Shown here one piece after another: positions 27,391 to 36,166 of a stretch of 64,000 nucleotides of DNA. The stretch spans positions 62,001 through 126,000 of the forward strand of contig NZ_JABSNU010000004.1 of assembly GCF_013266735.1 (NCBI RefSeq), written 5' to 3'. The notes below the pieces were generated by a model. That model made no database searches and was not told the origin of the DNA. It saw only the letters and a program-made list of their open reading frames with translations. The position numbers and the translations under genes are program-made. The stretch's first letter is position 1. Each line of letters starts with the position of its first letter. The DNA comes from Pedobacter foliorum. Lineage in GTDB: Bacteria; Bacteroidota; Bacteroidia; Sphingobacteriales; Sphingobacteriaceae.

Positions 27391-28122
27391 TTATTTTGAA
27401 GGATTTTTACTTATGTAATCCATTAGTTCGTCTTTCTTGGAGTCAAAATCAAAGACTTCTGTTACTTTAAAATAGTTTTGTTTATCTACAACAGAATTAT
27501 AGGCAAATTTAGCTACTTCAAGTCGGGGGGAGTCAAAGTTAAAAACTTTTACAAGAGCTGTCAGTTGAGATATCGAAACTTTATTGGTGCTCAATGCACT
27601 TTTAATTAGCTTTATTTTAGCATTATCGAAATCTGTACGTTTTACCATATTTAGAAGTTGATCAAAGGACTGGTTACTCATTACGTAATCATCAAGGCGA
27701 TTAGGTCGGTTAGGTTCAGCGGGTCTTGAAGGACGTGTAGGTCTGGATGGAGTGCTTTCAAGCATTCCATCCCAATTATCTAAAGCATATTGATTGGCAT
27801 CAAAAATAGGCAAGGTATTTATAACCTTAAGGCCATTAATGCTAGAATAATGTGCAATTGTTCTGCTGTTTCTTGTAAGTGATAATGTTGTTTTTGCTAT
27901 CTGTCTATTGTTCCTCATGATTATAACAGTCGGAGAGGTGTTTTCAATATCATAAAAGCGAAAGCGGCTTTTCGAAGAACTAACGAGTTCATTATCCACA
28001 TATACAGTAATTTTACCCTGTTCGGCAACTTCAATAAACAACTCTGTGTTGCTATCCTGAGTTTGAGCAAAGATTAATGAAGTTTGCAGCAGTGCTGCAA
28101 TAAATAAAATGAGCGTTTTCAT
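27391..28122 (-). CDS. secreted DUF4476 protein
   Basis: A 243-residue protein starting at the ATG at 28122, which opens a good signal peptide (MKTLILFIAALLQTSLIFAQ). A longer in-frame start at 28224 would overlap the HAD gene and hide the signal, so it is rejected. The C-terminal 95 residues form a DUF4476 domain of helical repeats (NQSFDQLLNMVKRTDFDNAK). A Pro/Arg/Ser-rich spacer (PSRPTRPSRPAEPNRP) separates it from an N-terminal beta-rich region. Function unknown. Confidence 0.8.
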   Translation of the reverse strand: MKTLILFIAALLQTSLIFAQTQDSNTELFIEVAEQGKITVYVDNELVSSSKSRFRFYDIENTSPTVIIMRNNRQIAKTTLSLTRNSRTIAHYSSINGLKVINTLPIFDANQYALDNWDGMLESTPSRPTRPSRPAEPNRPNRLDDYVMSNQSFDQLLNMVKRTDFDNAKIKLIKSALSTNKVSISQLTALVKVFNFDSPRLEVAKFAYNSVVDKQNYFKVTEVFDFDSKKDELMDYISKNPSK

Positions 28123-28181
28123 ATTGATGTTATTTGTGTGTGTCTGGTTAAAACTAATCTCATGCCAAAAATCTAAAGCAG

Positions 28182-28871
28182 TTAAAAATGTACCATCAAT
28201 TCTTCCAGATGTGTAATTTGCCATACTACATCCTCTGGCTTTTCTTTGTTTAAAGGGTTAAAATAGATGGCTTTCATACCATAACCCTGTGCACCACGAA
28301 TATCCGCTTCAACACTATCACCAATCATAATCGACTCATTCTTTTCGGCACCGGCCTTACCAAGCGCATATTCAAAAATGGCTTTGTCAGGTTTGTTAAC
28401 ACCTACGTCCTCAGAAACGATCACATTTTTAAAGTAAGGATTTAAGCCCGATCTATCCATTTTGGTTAAGGTACTTTCCTTAAAACCATTGGAAATAATA
28501 TGTAATGTGTATTTTTTTTGAAGATAAGTCAATACTTTTTCAGAACCTTCAAATAGATTAGTCCTCGTAGGGGTCAGATTCACATAATCCTCTTCAAATT
28601 GTTGAGGTATAAGTTCGGGAGCTATCCCAAGCTGAATAAAAGTTTTTTTAAACCGTTCCGATCTTAATGTTTCTTTGCTAATACTGCCAACATGATATTG
28701 AGCCCAAAGAAGGTGGTTGTTTTCAGTATAAGTGGTTATGAAATCTTCAGCTGATGTTAATCCTAGTTTCTGAAGTTCGTAATTAGTATAAAGTTCGTGC
28801 AGTGTTTCCTGCGCATTTCTGTCAAAATCCCAAATGGTATGGTCTAAATCGAAAAAAATATGTTTAATCAT
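28182..28871 (-). CDS. YjjG-family HAD phosphatase (5'-nucleotidase-like)
   Basis: A 229-residue HAD hydrolase. Motif I is FFDLDHTIWDF (the DxD aspartates are D8 and D10), motif II is in HIISNGFKES, motif III is the lysine in VNKPDKAIFEYA, and motif IV is MIGDSVEADIRGA. The group matches YjjG/noncanonical pyrimidine nucleotide phosphatase, which fits its neighbour upp in pyrimidine salvage. The ATG at 28871 is used; longer forms run back into the end of upp. Confidence 0.85.
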   Translation of the reverse strand: MIKHIFFDLDHTIWDFDRNAQETLHELYTNYELQKLGLTSAEDFITTYTENNHLLWAQYHVGSISKETLRSERFKKTFIQLGIAPELIPQQFEEDYVNLTPTRTNLFEGSEKVLTYLQKKYTLHIISNGFKESTLTKMDRSGLNPYFKNVIVSEDVGVNKPDKAIFEYALGKAGAEKNESIMIGDSVEADIRGAQGYGMKAIYFNPLNKEKPEDVVWQITHLEELMVHF

Positions 28872-28884
28872 AGTATGAAAAGCC

Positions 28885-29532
28885 TTACTGCTTAAGTCCG
28901 TATGCCAAATCTCCGGCATCACCCAATCCGGGCACAATATACGCTTTACTGGTCATTTCTTCGTCAATAGCACCAAGCCATAACTTGGCTTTAGGTAAAT
29001 TGGCCCTTACATGCTTAACTCCTTCGGCACTTGCAATTACCGAAACGACGTGTAATTCTTTAAGTTGATATCTTCGAATCAATTCCTTGCAGCAAAGAAC
29101 CATAGTTAATCCTGTCGCCAACATTGGATCGGCTATAATTACTATTTTGTCCGTTAAATCCGGAGAGGAAACATGCTCCATCTGTATTTCAAAACTTCCG
29201 CTTTTGTGGGTTCTTCGGTAAGCCGTGATAAAGGCAGCATCTGCATGATCAAAAATATTTAATAATCCCTGATGCAGGGGAAGACCTGCTCGTAAAATAG
29301 TCACCAAAACTGGTTGATCCAACAGTTGAACACTTGGCGCAATTCCTAATGGAGTTTGAGTTTCAGTTTTTGAGTATTCAAGCGTCTTGCTGATTTCGTA
29401 AGCAAAAAACTCACCTATACGTTCCATATTCCTACGGAAACGCATCGCGTCTTTTTGAATATTTTCATCCCGAAGTTCAGAAATGAAAACGTTGGCTAAT
29501 GAATTAATTTTGCTGAGTTCGAATATCATCAC
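28885..29532 (-). CDS. upp: uracil phosphoribosyltransferase
   Basis: A 215-residue enzyme that makes UMP from uracil and PRPP in pyrimidine salvage. The PRPP loop VIIADPMLATGLTM and the RAGLPLHQGL block near residue 87 are clear, and EMTSKAYIVPGLGDAGDLAY is the conserved C-terminal uracil-binding end. The length is normal. It heads a minus-strand unit with the HAD nucleotidase, whose start lies 13 bp after its stop. Confidence 0.95.
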   Translation of the reverse strand: MMIFELSKINSLANVFISELRDENIQKDAMRFRRNMERIGEFFAYEISKTLEYSKTETQTPLGIAPSVQLLDQPVLVTILRAGLPLHQGLLNIFDHADAAFITAYRRTHKSGSFEIQMEHVSSPDLTDKIVIIADPMLATGLTMVLCCKELIRRYQLKELHVVSVIASAEGVKHVRANLPKAKLWLGAIDEEMTSKAYIVPGLGDAGDLAYGLKQ

Positions 29533-29655
29533 ATAAATTTAAATAAAATTGACCTTTAAAACAATTGGTCATTTCTATTAATGTGAGGTTAATTATACTC
29601 ATTTTCTTAAGTAATAGGAGTTATGTTCCTGTCTTGGGCGTACCTGATGCGTAGT

Positions 29656-29720
29656 TCCTGCGGGGCTTTTGCGACAAAAAGTACTTTTTGATGCACCTTC
29701 TGCGCAGAAGGCCCGCAGGA
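29656..29720. repeat. GC-rich structured intergenic element
   Basis: Outer arms TCCTGCGGGGC (29656-29666) and GCCCGCAGGA (29711-29720) are complementary with one bulge. They enclose two perfect 16-bp palindromes, CAAAAAGTACTTTTTG (29675-29690) and CCTTCTGCGCAGAAGG (29696-29711; its last base is shared with the outer arm). The element is much more GC-rich than its surroundings. It could be a dispersed REP-like repeat or a structured RNA. It lies in the 282-bp gap between upp and uvrB. Confidence 0.5.
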
Positions 29721-29750
29721 GGTGTGCAGGAGGGCGCAAGAAGTTCCAAT

Positions 29751-29782
29751 ATTGCCACGGCCATAAAGTTTTCGTAAATTTG
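29751..29782 (+). promoter_or_regulatory. promoter of uvrB
   Basis: ATTG (29751-29754), 20 bp, then TAAATTTG (29775-29782), an exact -7 consensus. The uvrB ATG is at 29815. Confidence 0.55.
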
Positions 29783-29814
29783 AAATCTACGGACTTAAAT
29801 CATAAAGGACACGG

Positions 29815-31851
29815 ATGAAATTTCAACTTGTTTCAGATTATAAACCAACAGGCGACCAACCTAATGCCATTAAACAACTGGTTCAGGGCGTTAATGATAA
29901 TGAAAATTATCAAACTCTTTTGGGGGTTACCGGTTCAGGAAAAACATTTACTGTTGCCAATGTAATCCAGCAAACGCAAAAACCTACCCTAATTCTAAGT
30001 CACAATAAAACACTTGCAGCACAACTTTATGGAGAGTTTAAGCAATTCTTTCCAGAGAATGCGGTGAACTATTTTGTGTCTTATTACGACTACTACCAGC
30101 CTGAGGCCTTTATGCCCAGCACTAATACTTATATAGAAAAGGATCTTAGCATAAATGAAGAGATAGAGAAACTAAGGTTACGTACCACATCAGCGCTTAT
30201 GTCTGGTCGTAGAGATGTAATCGTTGTTTCTTCGATTTCCTGCATTTATGGTATGGGTAATCCGGAAGATTTTTCACGTTCAGTGTTCCGTTTTGCAGTA
30301 GGAACAAGAATCTCTCGTAATTCATTTTTGCATAGCCTTGTAGAGATTTTATATGCCCGGACAGTCAATGATTTCAAAAGGGGAACTTTTAGGGTAAAGG
30401 GTGATACTGTAGATATTTTCCCTGCTTATCTGGATACGGCTTATCGTGTTTCATTCTTTGGTGACGATATTGAAGAACTTAGCGTTATAGATCCTGTTAC
30501 AGGAAAAACCCTGGAGAAACTTGAAGATATGGCAATTTATCCGGCCAATCTGTTTGTTACACCAAAGGACAGATTCACTTCTTCAATCTGGGGTATCCAA
30601 GAGGAACTGGAAATCAGGAAAAATCAATTGATTGATGACAGACAGTTGTTAGAAGCAAAACGACTGGAAGAGCGTGTTAATTTTGATATTGAAATGATGA
30701 AAGAGCTGGGATACTGCTCAGGAATTGAGAACTACTCTCGCTTTTTTGATGGACGCTCGCCAGGAATGCGACCATTCTGTTTGCTCGATTATTTTCCTGA
30801 TGATTATCTGATGATCATTGATGAGAGCCATGTTACTGTTCCGCAAATCAGAGCGATGTATGGAGGTGACAGGTCGCGTAAAATGGCACTTGTTGAATAT
30901 GGCTTCCGTTTGCCTTCTGCGCTCGATAACCGCCCGCTTAATTTTGATGAGTTTGAACGTTTAGCTCCTCAAACAATTTATGTAAGCGCTACACCAGCCG
31001 ATTATGAATTGCAAAAAACTGACGGAGTATATGTAGAACAGGTAATTCGACCTACAGGCTTATTGGATCCGCTTATCGAAGTTCGCCCAGCAATTAATCA
31101 GGTAGATGATCTGCTGGATGAAATAGATAAGACAATTAAAATGGGCGATAGGATTCTGGTGACCACCCTTACAAAAAGGATGGCCGAGGAGTTGACGAAA
31201 TACATGGATCGTCTGAATATTAAATGTCGTTACATCCACTCTGAAGTAAAAACTTTGGAACGTGTAGAGATTTTAAGAGGTCTGAGGCTAGGTGAATTTG
31301 ATGTTTTAATAGGAATAAACTTATTGAGGGAAGGTCTGGATTTACCTGAGGTTTCTTTTGTGGCAATCCTGGATGCAGATAAAGAAGGTTTTCTACGTTC
31401 TGATAGGGCCTTAATCCAAACCATCGGAAGGGCTGCCCGTAACGATAGGGGTAGGGTAATCATGTATGCCGATAAGATTACAGATTCTATGGCTCGAACT
31501 ATGGATGAGACCAATAGACGCAGAGAAAAGCAGATTGCTTATAATCTGGAAAATGGTATCACTCCTAAAACTGTAGGCAAAAGCAGGGAAGCGATAATGG
31601 AGCAAACATCAGTATTGGATTTCTCTGGTAATGCATTGCGTGCAAAAGCTTATGTAGAGGTTGATGAGGTTAGTATAGCTGCCGATCCGATTGTTCAGTA
31701 TATGACCAAACCGGAAATGCAGAAGTCGATAGATAAAACGCGTAAGGATATGGCAAAAGCAGCAAAAGATATGGACTTCTTGCTGGCTGCAAGATTGAGA
31801 GACGAGATGTTTGCAATGGAAAAGATGTTTGAAGAAAGATTTGGTAAATAA
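29815..31851 (+). CDS. uvrB: excinuclease ABC subunit B
   Basis: A 678-residue DNA damage-verification helicase of nucleotide excision repair; it works with UvrA and UvrC. Walker A is GVTGSGKTFT, the Walker B-like motif is LMIIDESHVT, the beta-hairpin region is YDYYQPEAFMP, and the helicase C-terminal part holds QTIGRAARN. The C-terminal UVR motif (DMDFLLAARLRDEMFAMEK) that contacts UvrC is present. The TAA stop shares one base with the ATG of the next gene. Confidence 0.97.
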   Translation: MKFQLVSDYKPTGDQPNAIKQLVQGVNDNENYQTLLGVTGSGKTFTVANVIQQTQKPTLILSHNKTLAAQLYGEFKQFFPENAVNYFVSYYDYYQPEAFMPSTNTYIEKDLSINEEIEKLRLRTTSALMSGRRDVIVVSSISCIYGMGNPEDFSRSVFRFAVGTRISRNSFLHSLVEILYARTVNDFKRGTFRVKGDTVDIFPAYLDTAYRVSFFGDDIEELSVIDPVTGKTLEKLEDMAIYPANLFVTPKDRFTSSIWGIQEELEIRKNQLIDDRQLLEAKRLEERVNFDIEMMKELGYCSGIENYSRFFDGRSPGMRPFCLLDYFPDDYLMIIDESHVTVPQIRAMYGGDRSRKMALVEYGFRLPSALDNRPLNFDEFERLAPQTIYVSATPADYELQKTDGVYVEQVIRPTGLLDPLIEVRPAINQVDDLLDEIDKTIKMGDRILVTTLTKRMAEELTKYMDRLNIKCRYIHSEVKTLERVEILRGLRLGEFDVLIGINLLREGLDLPEVSFVAILDADKEGFLRSDRALIQTIGRAARNDRGRVIMYADKITDSMARTMDETNRRREKQIAYNLENGITPKTVGKSREAIMEQTSVLDFSGNALRAKAYVEVDEVSIAADPIVQYMTKPEMQKSIDKTRKDMAKAAKDMDFLLAARLRDEMFAMEKMFEERFGK

Positions 31852-32051
31852 TGGACGGAAAAAATAGAAAAGACATATATCCAGGACTAGAGGTGGATAT
31901 TATATTGAAAAAAGATCAGCGGAATGGTACGCTAACCAGAGGTATTGTAAGTAATCTATTAACTTCGGCGCCATATCATTCCAGAGGAATTAAAGTGAGA
32001 TTGGAAGATGGACAGGTTGGTAGGGTTGCGAATATTGTTGATGAGGAATAA
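31851..32051 (+). CDS. YwbE family protein (DUF2196)
   Basis: A 66-residue protein of the YwbE family: DIYPGLEVDIILKKDQRNGT, LTSAPYHSRGIKVRLEDGQV and GRVANIV. The fold is probably a small beta-barrel; function is unknown. It starts on the last base of uvrB (TAATGG), so translation is coupled to uvrB. Confidence 0.87.
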   Translation: MDGKNRKDIYPGLEVDIILKKDQRNGTLTRGIVSNLLTSAPYHSRGIKVRLEDGQVGRVANIVDEE

Positions 32052-32217
32052 AAACCCGATATTGTAATTGTTGTGCAATAATCAGACTGAGTTTGTAATA
32101 TTGCTATGGCTAATGTGTCTATATTTTATCAATAAGCCTCTTTTCAAAGGTTGTAGAGAGGTTAGCAGGCTGTAATTAAACAGTTTTGCTTAAATTTGTA
32201 AATATTAAAACAAAGAA

Positions 32218-32478
32218 ATGGGACTTATAAAATTCATATTAATAACCGTGCTGGTACTTTATATTATCCGGATTATACTCCGTTTAATTTTTCCTGTGGT
32301 ATTAAGAAGTATGTTTAGTAAAGTTCAGCAGCAAGCTGCAAATCAGTCTCGCCAGCAGAATAATCAACAATATTCAAAACCTGTTGGTGATATTTCAATC
32401 GAGTATGTACCGCCGGTAGAAAAGAAAGGTAATCCAGATAAATTGGGCGATTTCGTTGATTATGAGGAGATAAAGTAG
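32218..32478 (+). CDS. DUF4834 small membrane protein
   Basis: An 86-residue protein with one N-terminal transmembrane segment (residues 5-27). It is followed by a Gln/Asn-rich linker and the DISIEYVPP...GDFVDYEEIK ending that marks DUF4834. Function unknown. A TAAATTTG -7 box is at 32191-32198, about 20 bp before the ATG. Confidence 0.82.
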   Translation: MGLIKFILITVLVLYIIRIILRLIFPVVLRSMFSKVQQQAANQSRQQNNQQYSKPVGDISIEYVPPVEKKGNPDKLGDFVDYEEIK

Positions 32479-32562
32479 GGGCATTTAATACTGCTTTTAA
32501 TTTTCTTTAAAAAGGATTTTTTATCTAAGTTTGGGGTTAGTTTAAATCATAAACAAACCTTA

Positions 32563-35043
32563 ATGAATAATTGGTTAAAAGCGAATGGCATACATCTTGC
32601 CATTATTGGATTTTTTATAATCATCTGTTTTGTCTACTTCAGTCCAGTTCTGCAAGGTAAGGCACCTGCTCAGGGAGACGTTTTGGGTGCTAAGGCAACC
32701 GCTACCGAAATAATGCACTACAAAGAAAAAGATGGGAAAGGTCCTTTATGGACTAATCAGATCTTTGGTGGTATGCCTGCTTATCAGATTTGGGTTCAGC
32801 ACCCTTATAATGGAGCAACTTATGTAATTTCATTAATCAAAACTATTTTCCCTGATCCGGTAGATTCGGTTTTATTGTACCTGGTAGGTGCGTATTTCCT
32901 GTTTATTGTATTGCGGATAAATCCATGGCTTGCAGCCGCAGGAGCGATAGCTTTTGCTTTTACATCGTATAATTTTATCATTATTGCTGCCGGGCATAGT
33001 AATAAGGCACTTGCCATTGGCTTTTGTGCGCCAATAATTGCCGGGGTAATTTTAACCCTAAGGGGTAAATATTGGATAGGGGCCAGCTTAACGGCTTTAT
33101 TCCTAGCGCTAGAGATTAGGTCTAACCACATTCAGATGACCTATTATCTGATGATCGCTTTGCTGATTTTTATAGGTATAGAGATTTACCATGCTGTAAA
33201 AGCAAAGAAAACGGCCGAACTAAGTAAAGCTTTAGGCTTTTTAGCTGTTGGTATGCTTGTGGCATTTATGGTTAACACCGGTAAACTTTGGACTACTTAT
33301 GAGTACGGTAAAGAATCAAACAGAGGTAAATCAAACTTAACTACCGATGCGGCAGAAGAGAAAAATGGTTTATCAAAGGAATATGCTTATGGCTGGAGTC
33401 AGGGTATTGGAGAGAGCTTTACCTTCCTGATCCCGGATCTTTATGGTGGTGCAACAAGTATTGATGCTCTAGTAAAACCTGAAAGCCATACTTATAAAGC
33501 TTTGCAAGGTATAACCGGTGGTGATCCCACTCAGGCAATTGGGCAGTTGGCAGGACAAATCGGCTTACAACAGTATTGGGGAGAAAAACCAGGTACATCC
33601 GGGCCATACTATTTTGGCGCTATAGTATGCTTTTTATTCGTATTCGGTCTACTGATCGTAAAAAGCAGATGGAAGTGGTGGATACTTGGAACAACTATCC
33701 TTTTCATGTTGTTGTCATTTGGTAAGAACTTCCCAATGATCTCCGATCTTTTCTTTGAATATTTCCCATTGTACAATAAGTTTAGAGCAGTTGAATCTAT
33801 TTTGGCCCTTGTTGGCTTAATGGTTCCTATTTTGGCTGTTCTTGCAATAAAAGAAGCTCAGGAAGGCAGCTACGATCAAAAAACTCTGGTTAAAAAATTA
33901 ACTATCGCTGGTGGAATAACAGGAGGCTTTACGCTCATTGTTGCCATTATGCCTACTGCATTGTTTAGCTTTACTACAGCCAATCATCAGCAAATGGTGC
34001 AGGTGCTTACGCAAATGCTTCAAAATAATGCAGGTGTTGCGCAATCAATAGCCAATGCACTTATAGCCGACAGAGCTGATATTGCTCGTGCTGATGCGAT
34101 TCGTTCATTCTTATTTATTGCCGTTGGATATGCATTGATATGGGCCCTAATCACTAAAAAGATCAACATGCAACTTGCATTTATTCTTTTAGGATTAGCT
34201 ATCATGATAGATATGTGGCAAGTAGATCGTCGCTATTTGAACAACAACAATTTTGCCAGTAAAACAGATTTGAATAACCACTTCCAACAACGTGAAGTAG
34301 ATACTTTTATTTCTTCAGATAAGGATCCTAATTTTAGGGTAATGGACTTAACCATCAATACTTTCTCTGATGCAAGCACTTCTGCATTCCATAAAACTAT
34401 TGGAGGTTACCATGCTGCGAAATTGAAGAGATATCAGGAATTGATAGACAATCAGCTTACTAAAAGCATCAATCAGGATGTATTGGATATGTTGAATACT
34501 AAATACATCATTACTCAGGATCCTAAAACTGGATCTTATCAGATGAAAAATAATGCAACAGCAGCTGGAAATGCATGGATTGTTCCAAGTGTTCAGTTTG
34601 TTAAGGATGCAGACGAGGAAATGAAAGCAATTAGCAGCTTTGATCCTAAAAAAGAAGCTATTGTTGATATTCAGTACAAAGGTCTGATCAGCTCAAAAAA
34701 TGTGGGTGCTGACCCTTCAGCTTCAATTAAGCTTGATAGTTATAACCCTGATCATTTGGTTTACTCTTATAGCGCCCCCCGTGATATCATCGCTGTATTC
34801 TCAGAGATCTATTACGACAAAGGATGGAATATGTATGTTGATGGAGTGAAAAAGCCATATTTCAGAGCCGATTATGTACTCCGTGCCGCACAACTTGAAG
34901 CAGGAAATCATAAAGTTGAATTTAAGTTTGAGCCGGTATCCTATTATTTAGGAGAAAAGATCTCTCTTGCAGGTTCAATTCTATTGGTTGCAGGTCTTGG
35001 ATTTGCATTCTATGATGATAAGAAAAAGAAAAAAGCAGCTTAA
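32563..35043 (+). CDS. YfhO family membrane protein
   Basis: An 826-residue polytopic membrane protein, about 12 hydrophobic segments in the first 560 residues and one near the C-terminus, with a soluble domain of about 230 residues between. It matches the YfhO family (KAPAQGDVLGAKA near the start; GGYHAAKLKRYQELID and FSEIYYDKGWNMYVDG in the soluble part). YfhO proteins are GT-C-like and in Gram-positives act in lipoteichoic acid glycosylation; the substrate in Bacteroidota is unknown. A -7 box, TAAGTTTG, is at 32526-32533. It ends before a strong terminator. Confidence 0.88.
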   Translation: MNNWLKANGIHLAIIGFFIIICFVYFSPVLQGKAPAQGDVLGAKATATEIMHYKEKDGKGPLWTNQIFGGMPAYQIWVQHPYNGATYVISLIKTIFPDPVDSVLLYLVGAYFLFIVLRINPWLAAAGAIAFAFTSYNFIIIAAGHSNKALAIGFCAPIIAGVILTLRGKYWIGASLTALFLALEIRSNHIQMTYYLMIALLIFIGIEIYHAVKAKKTAELSKALGFLAVGMLVAFMVNTGKLWTTYEYGKESNRGKSNLTTDAAEEKNGLSKEYAYGWSQGIGESFTFLIPDLYGGATSIDALVKPESHTYKALQGITGGDPTQAIGQLAGQIGLQQYWGEKPGTSGPYYFGAIVCFLFVFGLLIVKSRWKWWILGTTILFMLLSFGKNFPMISDLFFEYFPLYNKFRAVESILALVGLMVPILAVLAIKEAQEGSYDQKTLVKKLTIAGGITGGFTLIVAIMPTALFSFTTANHQQMVQVLTQMLQNNAGVAQSIANALIADRADIARADAIRSFLFIAVGYALIWALITKKINMQLAFILLGLAIMIDMWQVDRRYLNNNNFASKTDLNNHFQQREVDTFISSDKDPNFRVMDLTINTFSDASTSAFHKTIGGYHAAKLKRYQELIDNQLTKSINQDVLDMLNTKYIITQDPKTGSYQMKNNATAAGNAWIVPSVQFVKDADEEMKAISSFDPKKEAIVDIQYKGLISSKNVGADPSASIKLDSYNPDHLVYSYSAPRDIIAVFSEIYYDKGWNMYVDGVKKPYFRADYVLRAAQLEAGNHKVEFKFEPVSYYLGEKISLAGSILLVAGLGFAFYDDKKKKKAA

Positions 35044-35087
35044 TTAATTGTTGCTTCTGAAATAAGCATTGTTTTATACGATGCTGT

Positions 35088-35122
35088 AAAAGCCGTTACT
35101 TTAAATAGTAACGGCTTTTTTT
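35088..35122 (+). terminator. rho-independent terminator after the YfhO gene
   Basis: A perfect 13-bp stem (35088-35100 with 35107-35119), 6-base loop, then a T-run. Confidence 0.85.
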
Positions 35123-35200
35123 ATCCATCTTAATGATAACTGTTTCTTAACCTGTTGTTAATCTACATGTTGGATATTTGTGCAATAAACTAATATCCCT

Positions 35201-35293
35201 ATGTTGGAATTGTTTTTAATAGTATGTGTTATTGCAATAGTCGCTTTCTTTTTTAGCCCATACGAATTAACAATGGAGGACGATGATATCTAA
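35201..35293 (+). CDS. 30-residue putative small membrane protein
   Basis: An ATG at 35201 opens a 30-codon frame: a hydrophobic stretch (LFLIVCVIAIVAFFF), then SPYELTMEDDDI and a TAA. Its last 11 bases overlap the ATG of the phosphoesterase gene at 35283, which suggests translational coupling. A near-consensus -7 box, GATATTTG, is just upstream. One helix with an acidic tail is a common small-protein form. It could also be a non-coding leader. Confidence 0.4.
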   Translation: MLELFLIVCVIAIVAFFFSPYELTMEDDDI

Positions 35294-36137
35294 AAGAGAA
35301 GTTGAGATAGCTGTAATTTCCGACGTTCACTTAGGAACGTATGGTTGTCATGCTAAAGAGTTGTTGAAGTATCTTAAAAGCATTAAGCCCAAAATGCTTA
35401 TCCTAAACGGAGATATTATAGATGTGTGGCAGTTTAGTAAAAGATACTGGCCTGAAACCCACATGAAAATAGTGCGCAAGCTAATGAAATTTGTAGTTGA
35501 AGGGGTTCCGGTATATTACCTAACCGGAAATCATGATGAATTACTGAGGAAGTTTGCAGACATGCACATGGGTGCTTTTCACCTACAAAATAAACTGATT
35601 CTGGAGATTGACGGTAAAAAAGCATGGTTTTTTCATGGCGATGTTTTCGATGTAACCATGCAACATTCTAAGTGGCTGGCTAAATTAGGCGCAGTTGGTT
35701 ATGATACGTTGATATTGATAAATAGTTTTGTGAACTGGTGCCTGGCATCTATTGGAAGGGAGAAAATGAGCTTCTCTAAAAAAATAAAAGCCCAGTTTAA
35801 AGATGCAGTGAAGTTCATTAACAAGTTCGAATATACTGCTGCGGAACTTGCAGTAGAAAAAGGATATGAATATGTAATCTGTGGACATATCCATCAGCCA
35901 GAAATGCGTACCATTAAAACAGAAGAAGGTGAAGTTACCTATCTGAATAGTGGAGATTGGGTTGAAAACTTAACTGCCCTTGAATATTACGACAAAAGCT
36001 GGAAGATTTTTAAGTATGATCAAAAGGACTTTGAGAAGGATGAGGTAGAAGAGGGAGTTTTATCTGATAGTGAAGATCTTCACAGTAAATTGGATATTAA
36101 TACTTTATTGCAAAAGATTAAATTAGAAATTGCCTAA
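35283..36137 (+). CDS. UDP-2,3-diacylglucosamine diphosphatase-like metallophosphoesterase
   Basis: A 284-residue calcineurin-like phosphoesterase with all metal motifs: SDVHLGTYG, LNGDIIDVWQF, TGNHDELL and CGHIHQPEM. The group is LpxH-like and is often annotated as UDP-2,3-diacylglucosamine hydrolase (lipid A synthesis). Bacteroidota carry more than one paralogue, and this longer one next to a glycosyltransferase may have another phospholipid-like substrate. It is followed 29 bp later by that glycosyltransferase. Confidence 0.85.
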   Translation: MISKREVEIAVISDVHLGTYGCHAKELLKYLKSIKPKMLILNGDIIDVWQFSKRYWPETHMKIVRKLMKFVVEGVPVYYLTGNHDELLRKFADMHMGAFHLQNKLILEIDGKKAWFFHGDVFDVTMQHSKWLAKLGAVGYDTLILINSFVNWCLASIGREKMSFSKKIKAQFKDAVKFINKFEYTAAELAVEKGYEYVICGHIHQPEMRTIKTEEGEVTYLNSGDWVENLTALEYYDKSWKIFKYDQKDFEKDEVEEGVLSDSEDLHSKLDINTLLQKIKLEIA

Positions 36138-36166
36138 CGCGTAAAATTTACAGATATTCGGTGCGG

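Noticed and set aside
28123-28224. Longer start for the DUF4476 gene.
   Set aside because: It would add 34 residues before a clear signal peptide and overlap the HAD gene.
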